Positions 56,271 to 64,000 of a stretch of 64,000 nt of DNA are shown one piece after another. Position numbers and translations under genes: made by a program. Each line of letters begins with the position of its first letter. Within the stretch, counting starts at the first letter, position 1. The notes below the pieces were generated by a model. The model worked only from the letters and a program-made list of their open reading frames with translations. It ran no database searches and was not told where the DNA came from. The DNA comes from Bog-756 sp963734435 (lineage in GTDB: Bacteria; Actinomycetota; Acidimicrobiia; Acidimicrobiales; RAAP-2), in the NCBI GenBank assembly GCA_963734435.1, contig CAVTHA010000002.1, positions 359,590 through 423,589 of the forward strand, in the 5' to 3' direction.

Positions 56271-56357
56271 GTGACTTCGGAAGTTGCCCCTTTTTCGATG
56301 ACCAACGTGAGTCCAAGCTGCACTCAGGACTATTGCGCCACTCGCAAAGAGGAAACT

Positions 56358-57962
56358 ATGCAACGACGCCCCTTGATCCTCCTGGCCCTGTGCCTGGCGG
56401 CTTTCGTCATTAGCGTCGACGTCACGATCGTGAACGTCGCGTTGCCAACCCTCGTACGGAGCCTCGGTGCCTCCACCACCCAGCTTCAGTGGGTCGTGGA
56501 CGCCTACAGTCTGGTCTTCGCCGCCCTGATCCTGGCCGCCGGGAGCTTGAGTGACCGCTTCGGTCGCAAGGGCACGCTGCTCGTTGGGCTGGGGGCGTTC
56601 GCCACAGCGAGCCTGGCGGGAGCGATTTCGGGGACGACGGGAGAACTCATTGCTGCCCGCGCCGTCATGGGACTCGGCGCCGCGCTCATGTTCCCGTCGA
56701 CTCTCTCGCTGCTCGTCAACATCTTCACCGAACGCGCGGAACGCGCCAAGGCCATCGGGCTGTGGGGCGCCACCACCGGGGTCGGCATTGCCTTGGGCCC
56801 GATCGTGGGCGGGTGGCTCTTAGGGCGGTTCGAGTGGGGGAGCATCTTTGTCTTCATGGCTATAGTCGCGGCTTCCATCGCGGTCCTTGTCGCCCGAGCG
56901 GTGCCAACCTCGCGAAACCCGAGCACGCCGCCACTCGACTGGCGCGGTCTTGCCCTGTCAACGGTCGGGATGGCCGTCCTTGTCTTCGGCGTCATCGAGG
57001 CCCCGGATTGGGGATGGGGCTCTGCAGCCTCGGTTGCGAGCCTGGCTCTTGGCGGATTGCTTCTCGCCGTTTTCGTCCTTGTCGAAGGGCGGATCGAGCA
57101 CCCCATGTTGGACGTTGCGCTCTTTCGCAACCCGCGGTTCACCGCCGCCAGCGTCTCGGTCGCCGTCTCGTTCTTCGCCCTCTCAGGGTTCATCTTCCTC
57201 ATCACCCAGTACTTCCAGTTCGTGATGGACTTCACTCCGCTTGGCACCGGGGTCCGGCTCTTGCCGGTCGCCGCCTCCGTCGGGGTCACATCGGTCGTCG
57301 GCACGAAGCTCGCCGTGCGGGTCGGCAACAAGTTAATCGTCGGAGCCGGGCTTCTTCTGTTTGGCGCAGCCCTCCTGTGGATCTCGACGCAATCGGCATC
57401 GACGTCTTATGGCGTCATTGTCCTTCAGATGCTCGTGCTTGGTTCAGGGATGGGACTCACGAGTGCACCGGCCACCGAGGCGATCATGGGTGTTGTTCCC
57501 GCGGCCAAGGCCGGCGTCGGCTCTGCGGTCAACGATGCGACGCGGCTCTTCGGCGGCACGCTTGGCGTCGCCATCATCGGCAGCGTCGCGGCATCTTTGT
57601 ATGCCAGTCGGCTCGCTGCAACGCTTCCGTCAGCGCTGCCTGCTCAAGCCGTCGCCGGTGCCAAAGGCTCGTTCGGCGGGGCGATCATCGCCTCTGACCA
57701 GCTCTCGAAGCTCGGTTTGCACCATGCGGCCCAAGGGCTCACTCACTCCGCCACAAATGCGTTTCTCTACAGCTTGGCCGGTGGTTGCCGGGTCGCGGGA
57801 GGTGTTGCCGTCGCTGGGGCCCTCTTGGCAATCGCATTCCTGCCGGCTCGGCCTCGCCAGGAAACGGAAGTGGTGAGACAGGACCGCGTTGTGAAGCTGG
57901 CGCCGGCCGAGCCCGTACTGATCCCAGCGGCTGTGAGCGGGCCGTCTGTATCTACGCCATGA
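56358..57962 (+). CDS. MFS drug exporter, DHA2 (EmrB/QacA) type
   Basis: 534 residues from ATG 56358, just after AAAGAGGA. TM1 has AAFVISVDVTIVNVALPTL (motif D1). Motif A is LSDRFGRKGTLLVGLGA; motif C is GVGIALGPIVGGWLLGRFEW. Long loops and two extra helices fit the 14-helix DHA2 group. Upstream is a divergent LysR with a palindromic site, and downstream by 61 bp an alpha/beta hydrolase gene on the same strand. The unit suggests inducible detoxification plus export. Confidence 0.9.
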   Translation: MQRRPLILLALCLAAFVISVDVTIVNVALPTLVRSLGASTTQLQWVVDAYSLVFAALILAAGSLSDRFGRKGTLLVGLGAFATASLAGAISGTTGELIAARAVMGLGAALMFPSTLSLLVNIFTERAERAKAIGLWGATTGVGIALGPIVGGWLLGRFEWGSIFVFMAIVAASIAVLVARAVPTSRNPSTPPLDWRGLALSTVGMAVLVFGVIEAPDWGWGSAASVASLALGGLLLAVFVLVEGRIEHPMLDVALFRNPRFTAASVSVAVSFFALSGFIFLITQYFQFVMDFTPLGTGVRLLPVAASVGVTSVVGTKLAVRVGNKLIVGAGLLLFGAALLWISTQSASTSYGVIVLQMLVLGSGMGLTSAPATEAIMGVVPAAKAGVGSAVNDATRLFGGTLGVAIIGSVAASLYASRLAATLPSALPAQAVAGAKGSFGGAIIASDQLSKLGLHHAAQGLTHSATNAFLYSLAGGCRVAGGVAVAGALLAIAFLPARPRQETEVVRQDRVVKLAPAEPVLIPAAVSGPSVSTP

Positions 57963-58023
57963 CCGATTGACAACGAAGCATTCGCACGTCCAACGACGAC
58001 GTGCCCATGAAAAGGAGACAACC

Positions 58024-58903
58024 GTGACCAAGATCGACGTTGGAGTCATCGAGTACTCGCTGAGCCGGGCAGAGGGATCCCTCCATGTCCTCGACTATCC
58101 CGGCGAGGAGCCGGCGATCGTTCTGATGCACGGGTTTCCCGACGATCACCGGGTCTACGACAAGCTCTTGCCGTTGCTGTCCCCGAGGCGGGCTGTGGCC
58201 TTTGACTGGCTTGGGTACGGTTGGTCCGATCGCTCGGATACCGCCGGATTCACTCCTGAGGAGCATGGGTCCGAACTGGCGGCCGTGCTCGACGAGCTAG
58301 ACATCACTCGCGCCGTACTTGTTGGTCACGATGCGTCGGGGCCCGATGCGGTTGCGTTCGCCGTCGCCCACCCCGAACGAGTGGCTCATTTGGTTCTGCT
58401 CAACACCATCTTCGGACATCAGCCTTCCCTTGAAGCTCCCCGAGATGATCCGGTTGCTCGCCGATCCGGCATTTACACCGCTCGCCGACGCCATGGTCAA
58501 GGACGAGGGCCAGCGTCTCTGGCTGCTGCAGCACACCGCCGCCCAGTGGGGGTTGGATGCCCTCGACCCCGACGGCCTCGCCATACGATCGATCCTCCCG
58601 CAGTTCTTCGGCGACGCTGACCAGCCTGATGCCCTCGCCGCCATCCGCGCGTGGACCGCAGGTCTGTTCGATTCTCTCGGGAAAGAGGACGGGCTGATCG
58701 ACAGCGGAGCACTTGGGCACCTCGAGGTCCCGGTCTCGATCATCTTTGGCGAATCGGATCATTATCTGAGCCCGTCACTTGCGGCCGAAATAGCTGGGCT
58801 GTTCAAGGATCCGTCGTTTCATTTGGTGCAAAATGCCTCACACTGGCCGCAATATGATCAGCCTGAGGTGGTCGCCGAACTTCTCAAGGGTGCCAGGACG
58901 TGA
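58024..58903 (+). CDS. Alpha/beta hydrolase (haloalkane dehalogenase-like), frameshifted
   Basis: GTG 58024 follows AAGGAG. The first part has LMHGFPDDHRVYDKLLP (oxyanion region), AFDWLGYGWSDR and VLVGHDASGPDAVAFA, where the nucleophile position is Asp as in dehalogenase- and epoxide-hydrolase-like enzymes. An extra base in the run around 58425-58431 shifts the frame. The second part continues LKLPEMIRLLADPAFTPL and has IIFGESDHYLSPSLA (acid) and NASHWPQYDQP (His). With one base removed it is a normal protein of about 292 residues. It lies 61 bp after the exporter gene. Confidence 0.75.
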
Positions 58904-59089
58904 AGGGTGCCACCGGAAAATCGGTGGATACCGAGGCGGTGCGATTGTCATCTATGGGGCGATCATCGGACCCGTCGTGAAATGCCTGCAGAGGCAAACC
59001 CGGCGCGCAGACGTGTTTGCTCCTGTGTTCTGCGGGAGAAGCGCCGATGTCGCTGGCCCGCCAACCGGCGGAGCCGCTAGCCGTCTGGC

Positions 59090-60148
59090 TCAAGCGGCCT
59101 TCCGGTAGTACTCGTGGATGAGCCCACCGAGGAGGTCGCGGCGCTTGATCTCGCTCGGTTCAGCGCTGAGGGCCCTTAGAGGTGGTGAACCTCCCGGCGG
59201 TCTCAGTCCGAGGCCGCGGTGTGGCCGCTCCTCGTTGTAGTGCTTGACGTAGGTCGAAGGCATCCGCTCGAGCTGACGAACGCCCAGCACCATGACGCGA
59301 TCGAGGCACTCTGCCCGGACGGTGCGGATCCATCGCTCGGCGCTCGCACCCTTTCCGAGGCTCGAGAGGATCGAGTGGAAACGATCCGCTTTCTCGTGCA
59401 CGACCGCGACAAGCGCTTCGGAGCGACGTTCGTCGACATCTTCAAGGCCGAAGGCGTCGAGATCATCCGAACGCCTTGGCGAGCCCCGAGGGAGGCCTCC
59501 TCGATCATCGCCCGTGACGTGTTTACCGTCGAGTCGATCCGGCTGAAGACCCTGCACGTGCTCTTCTTCATCGAGCTGCAGAGCCGGCGCGTGCTGATCG
59601 GCGGGGTGACCGACGGTCCGGTCAACCTCGCCTGGTGTACCCAGATCGTTGGGTGCGCACGAACTGGCGCCAGGTCTCCCGGTGCGGACCGGTCGGGACT
59701 TGACCGCCAGGATGCGGCGAATGCTCGTCGTCGAGATCTGGACGCCGGTCTTCATGAGCTCGCCTTGAATTCGCTTGTAGCCCCACGTGTCGTTCTCCCG
59801 TGTCATCCGCCAGACCAGGACCTGGGTCTCGAGCGAAATCCTCGGGCGGGAGACGACCCGATGTGAGAAGTGCCACTTCGCCTTCACGAAGTCCCGGTGC
59901 CAGCGACGAAGGGTGTCAGGAGTGAACAAGTTCGACAGCCGCTCGTGAGCTGGACGGAGCTGTTGAATGACCGTGAGCACCAGACGCTCCTCCTGACGTG
60001 TCTTTGGGTGGGGGACCTGCCGGCGCAAGACAACCAACTCCTGGCGCAACACGAGCAGCTCGAGATCCCTCGAGCGAGAGGACCGGCGTGCGAGGAGCAC
60101 CAGTCGGAGCACCTGGCGGTGAGAGAGGGTGATGAGGCGGATGGTCAC
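59090..60148 (-). pseudogene. Integrase-core transposase with rearranged catalytic middle
   Basis: On the minus strand the N-terminal part reads MTIRLITLSHRQVLRLVLL ... WGYKRIQGELMKTGVQIS ... TWRQFVRTQ, and the C-terminal part AERWIRTVRAECLDRV ... ERPHRGLGLRPP ... GLIHEYYRKAA. Between them (about 59375-59632) the coding sense is on the plus strand: FLVHDRDKRFGATFVDIF and then ARDVFTVESIRLKTLHVL. The minus-strand frame stays open through this by chance. An end resembling the other elements of this family (CTTGTG, inward) is at about 60214-60219. Non-functional. Confidence 0.82.
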
Positions 60149-60447
60149 CCGGCCAGTTTCGCACCCGAGTTACAGCGGTGTTCGATGTGGTTACGCGCTC
60201 GACCGTGAGGTGGCACAAGATTCCGTGGTTCGCGCTCTCGCAAAAAGCGCACCTCCGGGATCCTCCTGGTAACCCCCGGCAGGGCAAAGCAGGGAAGCCA
60301 AGTTGAAGACGTTCGAGCCGATCGCCGCGCCGGCCCCAACGGCCAAGAGCAGTAATCCCATTCTCTTCCCTAAATTGACATTGTTGGTAAGCCCAGCAAC
60401 TGCTCCTCCGTGGACTCCGAGAGTTGTCGGTGTAACTTCTCCCGTCA

Positions 60448-61997
60448 ATGACACCTCGGTCTCTAGGGCATTGCAGAAGGTCTCGTTTGATTCTCGGAGG
60501 GTGTTTGGTTGGCCTTCTCGCTGCAGGCTGCTCGACGAACGCAAGTACGACAACCGGTACAATTGCAGCAACTCCTTCCGGATCGATGCCACTTCAGCCG
60601 GTGCACCATGTGGGCATCTGGATCGTGGACAACGAAGGTCGGGTCCTTATTACCCATGGCCTCAATGTGATCTGGAAGACCCCTCCCTACTATCCGATGG
60701 CGCTCTCCGCCCAAGACGCGGCAGTTTCTCGTCAGCGAGGGATTCTCCGGAGCTCGAATCGGCTTCATCTGGGCCGGAGTCGAGCCCACGCCACGGGCTC
60801 CATCCTCCACGTATGTATCCCAGATTGCCCGGATCAACCGGATACTCGGGCAATATGGGATTCGTACGCTGGTCGATTTTCATCAGGACAACTATTCGGC
60901 GAAGTACGGGGGCGACGGAGCGCCTTTGTGGGCGTCTCAAGGGAGCGGTGCCCTGCAAGCCTTCCAGAGCTTGTGGGACAACAAATCCGTCGATGGGACG
61001 GGTCTGGCCCAGCACTTCCAAGCAGCTTGGACAGCTGCGGCACGGTCGTTGGGGAAGTCGACAAACCTTCTCGGTTTCGACGTGTTCAACGAGCCGTACC
61101 CCGGTATTCAATCGGGCTGCTCCCTGTTCGCTGCCGTGCCCCCTATTCGAGGAGGGCCAGCTCGCACATTTCTACCGAGGGATGATCACAACCATCCACA
61201 AGATCGACCCCAACACTCTGATCTTCTATGAGCCGATACCGGAGTTGACCGGCTCCAGCACCTCCCTGCCTGCGCCCTTGACCAATGATCCGAATCTCGG
61301 ATTTACATTCCATTACTACGACCGAGCCTGTGGAACGCTGCCTGAGCCTGCGAGTCCTCCTGGTGCCGCACAGCAGGACCTCCGATGCGCAACAGCCGAG
61401 AGTGCGGCGCTCGACACAGGAATCGCCTACGCATCCCGTGCTGGAGTTGCTGTCGACTTCGGAGAGTTTGGCGACAGTACGAATGCCACTGACGACGCCA
61501 ACATGGTGGATCTGGCTGGCCAGCGCTTCCTGAACTGGACCTACTGGGAGTACTACACCACGCCATCAAGCTTGGCTCCAGGGCTCTTGATCGATGACAA
61601 GAAACCCGGATCGGAGGCGAACGCGGATCAGCAGATTCTGAATGCTCTCGTTGCCCCTTATCCAGAGGCCGTCACCGGCACGCCGGAGTCGTATTCTCTC
61701 GATCGCAGCACTTGGACGATGACGTTCACCTACTCTACGACTCCGGTGCAAAAGGGTCTGTCGTGTCCCAATCCTCCAACGGAGATATTCGTCCCGCACA
61801 GGGACTACCCCCACGGCTATTCCGTGGAGGTCTCCGGCGCTAAGGTGGTGTCACCGCCTACTTGGCCCTGGGTGGAACTGGTGAGCCACGATCAGCACAC
61901 GCAGGTGACGGTCACCATACGACCGGCTGCCGACTCATCGACGCAGGTCCCAACCTCAGCCATCGATCCACGTTCTTCAACGTTCGGTTGTAGATAG
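60448..61997 (+). pseudogene. GH5 endoglycoceramidase-like lipoprotein, two frameshifts
   Basis: The N-terminal part from ATG 60448 has a lipoprotein signal (LILGGCLVGLLAAGC) and GIWIVDNEGRVLITHGLNV, the usual start of GH5 subfamily 28 enzymes. The frame shifts near 60718, giving FLVSEGFSGARIGFIWAGVEPT, RTLVDFHQDNYSAKYGGDG and the acid/base motif FDVFNEPYPG. A second shift near 61137 leads to EGQLAHFYRGMI, YEPIPELTG, FHYYDRACG and the nucleophile region VDFGEFGD, then a C-terminal beta domain to the stop at 61997. Such enzymes cleave glycan from glycosphingolipids. It lies between two relics of the same transposon family. Confidence 0.78.
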
Positions 61998-62259
61998 GTG
62001 AGGGGCGCCAGCGCCCTGGGTCCTCTTCTCGAGATCCTCCCTCGCTCGCCTTGGATCTCGAGTGCGTACGCCAACCCGCGTCGAACCCCGATGGCCAACT
62101 GGACGTATTTTCTTGGCGCGGTCGGGGCGTAACGCGTCCCCGACAAAGCAGCACCGGGAGCCACCTGTAGGGTTCCGTGACAGAGTCGGTTGAGACGCTG
62201 TGTTGTGGTACATGTGGTACGGGATTCCGCTGTTCGCGTCGCACAAAAGACGCACGCAC

Positions 62260-62730
62260 CACTGTGAACTTGGTATCCCGGTCGCGGATGAGGAACCGAA
62301 AACGACGCCCGGCGTCTTCGAGGTCGGAGGCGAAGTTGCGGGCCACCTGGGTAACCCAGGGGCCATTTGGGTTGGCCGTGACGCCGAGCAGGTGGACTCT
62401 GCGACGTTCGATCTCGATCACAAAGAGCACATAGAGAACGCCGCAGCGTGACGGTGTCCACACTGGAGAAGTCGGTGGCCAAGAGACCCTTGGCCTGAGC
62501 TCTGAGGAATTTCGACCCAGGCGGGGCCCGAGCGCCGTGGCGCGGGCGGGATAGGTTGCGGCGGGAACGGCAGCGACGCTGGTCTTGGACACGGTGCGGC
62601 CGAGCTTCTTCAGTTCACTCACGATGCGCAGATATCCCCAGCGGGCTCTCCCGAGCCAGGCGCACGATCAACTCGACCGTCTCTTGGGGCAGAGCGGGTC
62701 GGCCTGTACTTACGATGCGGGTAGGTCCAG
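62260..62730 (-). pseudogene. Integrase-core transposase fragment
   Basis: Minus strand pieces in two frames: GRPALPQETVELIVRLARES (62640-62706), SELKKLGRTVSKTSVAA, LYVLFVIEIERRRVHLLGVT and ARNFASDLEDAGRRFRFLIR ending in DRDTKFT. The N-terminal start and the catalytic C-terminus are missing. The left side is replaced by unrelated DNA and the right side is cut by the IS3 element that starts at 62731. Same family as 20224-21295. Confidence 0.78.
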
Positions 62731-62759
62731 TGACCGGACCCCATTGATCGATCCACCCG

Positions 62760-63626
62760 TTATGTGAGCTGTAGTTGGTGTTCGTTCCTCCACTGCCGGG
62801 CAAACTCGTTGGGCGTGAGCATGCCGAGGGCGGAGTGCGGTCGGTATGAATTGTACTCCTCCTTCCAGTCGCCGACAAGGACCTGGGCTTCCAACAGCGA
62901 GTCGAACTGCTCGATCCAGAGCAGCTCATCCCGCATCCGTGATCCATAGGACTCGACCCAGGGGTTCTGCCACGGTGACCCCGGGTCGATATAGCTGGTG
63001 CCGGCACCGGTGAACCGGCACCAATTGTGGCAGGGTGTACGCGGTGAGCTCGGGGCCGTTGTCACAGCGGATGAAGGTGGGGATGGGTGCCTCGCTGGCC
63101 CACGAGCTTGTCGAGGACGGCCACGGTGGCATCGGCGTCGATGGAGTAGTCGACGAGGTCACCCAGCGACTGCCGGTGTATTCGTCGGTGATGTTGGAGG
63201 ATCTTGAGAGCGCGCCGCGGTGGCGGTCACGTCGAACTGGTAGTCAAGGGCCCAGACGTGGTCCGGGTAGCTGGCGGTCAAGCGGTCGGCTGGGGTGGTG
63301 GAGATCCCGAGCCGCCAACGCTTGTGCCGGCGGGGTGGGACCGAAGTCCCTCTTCACGCCAGAGACGCTGGACCTTCTTCCGATTCACATGATGGGCGGC
63401 TTTCCCGGCAGAGGACGGCATGGGCCCGGCGATACCCCCACCGGGGGTGGGCCTTGGCAAAGGCCCGGAGCTGGCTACGCAGATCTTTGTCGGGGTCGGG
63501 CTGCGTGGGCCGGTGCCGCTGGGTGGAGCGGTGTTGGCGAACAATCGGCACGCCCGCCGCTGCGAGAGGCCGAGCCGCTGCTGGATCATGTCCGGCGGCA
63601 CGACGTCGCTGCGACGGGCTCACCAT
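62760..63626 (-). pseudogene. IS3 OrfB transposase with frameshifts
   Basis: Minus-strand pieces in several frames: PPDMIQQRLGLSQRRACRLF near the N-terminus, HHVNRKKVQRLWREEGL, a degraded catalytic middle, IRCDNGPELTAYTL (second Asp) and GSPWQNPWVESYGSRMRDELL (Glu), ending WRNEHQLQLT at 62760. An ATG at 63626 overlaps orfA but is out of frame with the next part. At least three frame changes make it non-functional. Confidence 0.82.
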
Positions 63627-63904
63627 TTTCCCGAGGCGATCTCCCGGAGGGCCAGGTTCTCGAGCTCCTTGTCGGCCACCAGGCGCTTCAGCTGGACATT
63701 CTCCTTCTCCAGCTCCTTCAAGCGCTTGGCGTCGTCGGCCTTCATCCCGCCGTACTGGTTCCGCCACCGGTAATAGGTCGTCGTCACCTGCAGGTGCCGG
63801 GCGACCGCGGCTACGTCCTCCCCTTCGTTCAGCATCCGGTCAGCCTCGTTGAGCTTCCGGACGATCTGCTCGGGCGTGTGCCTTCTGGTCTGGTCATCGT
63901 GCAA
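63620..63904 (-). CDS. IS3 OrfA (HTH transposase subunit)
   Basis: 94 residues (TTG start at 63904) with the HTH_Tnp_1 pattern HTPEQIVRKLNEADRMLNEG, EDVAAVARHLQVTTTYYRW, and a C-terminal leucine-rich coiled coil LKELEKENVQLKRLVADKEL ending ALREIASGKW. Intact, but its partner orfB is broken. The right end of the element lies about 65 bp upstream of the start. Confidence 0.9.
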   Translation of the reverse strand: MHDDQTRRHTPEQIVRKLNEADRMLNEGEDVAAVARHLQVTTTYYRWRNQYGGMKADDAKRLKELEKENVQLKRLVADKELENLALREIASGKW

Positions 63905-64000
63905 ACCTCCTCTTCACCCACGATTCGGTGGAATGGGCTCAGGTCACGGGTGGACCAATCTCAGGGGGTCAGGCCACCAGCTGCATCGCACGAGGGCACG

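Larger units (their letters stand above)
62731..63971 (-). mobile_element. IS3-family insertion sequence, degraded
   Basis: The left end (from 62731) and the right end (inward from 63971) share GATCCACCCGT/GGTCCACCCGT and a following TGAGC, forming an imperfect inverted repeat. The element holds an intact orfA and a frameshifted orfB. It inserted into, or lies against, the transposase fragment ending at 62730. No target duplication is clear. Confidence 0.65.

Noticed and set aside
58910..58927. Terminator after the hydrolase gene (CCACCG-GAAAAT-CGGTGG)
   Set aside because: The hairpin is only 6 bp and no T tract follows, so it is not supported as an intrinsic terminator.
59219..59866. An intact 215-residue plus-strand gene
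   Set aside because: It contains displaced catalytic blocks of a transposase flanked by antisense of the same transposase, so it is a rearranged relic, not an independent gene.

Overview
The window is high-GC DNA from an actinobacterium. The gene order (ispG, proS, rimP-nusA-ylxR-infB-rbfA-truB-ribF), the wax-ester/diacylglycerol acyltransferase, the actinobacterial-type Orn and IF-2, and frequent GTG/TTG starts suggest the class Acidimicrobiia. That placement is inference from gene content; no rRNA gene is present to confirm it.

Region 1 (1-14.9 kb) is conserved chromosomal core. It holds the end of ispG, proS, then a tight transcription/translation operon (rimP to truB, with ribF just after) preceded by its own sigma70-like promoter and an intrinsic terminator inside the leader. 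Convergent to it are orn and an acyl-CoA synthetase. A dUTPase gene carrying a one-base frameshift is followed two bases later by a WS/DGAT acyltransferase gene, and then by tRNA-Gly(GCC).

Region 2 (14.95-39.2 kb) is accessory and decayed. An ISL3 element lies 14 bp after the tRNA. It is followed by an unknown gene that loosely resembles nucleotide-modification-associated proteins, two 6PGDH-like oxidoreductases, a broken integrase-core IS, a pair of very small Cys/His proteins, and a V4R-GAF-GAF-GGDEF diguanylate cyclase. Next come two exported proteins, the second with four and a half perfect 639-bp repeats. After them are an MFS exporter, a K+ channel and a ClC pseudogene with two in-frame stops, then an IS cluster (IS481, and an IS3-family element split by an IS30 element with a 4-bp target duplication).

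Region 3 (39.3-58.9 kb) is mostly functional accessory metabolism. A radical SAM protein with a CC-containing tail sits with an ATP-grasp ligase, an Nfu-like Fe-S carrier and a DUF169 protein. A second copy of the Cys/His microprotein pair follows, then a broken ArsB/NhaD-like permease. A MarR-ClC-SCO1-CtaG operon comes next. Then there are two divergent LysR/DHA2-exporter pairs, with an ECF sigma/anti-sigma pair and a secreted beta-propeller protein between them, and an alpha/beta-hydrolase gene with one frameshift.

Region 4 (59-64 kb) is transposon debris around a frameshifted GH5 endoglycoceramidase-like lipoprotein gene. One transposase relic there has its catalytic middle on the opposite strand from its two ends.

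The best candidates for something undescribed are the paired CX4C...CX2H microproteins found twice, the CC-tail radical SAM/ATP-grasp/Fe-S neighbourhood, and the recently amplified surface-protein repeat. Several genes, including the normally essential dut, carry single-base frameshifts, so part of the apparent decay may be sequence error.
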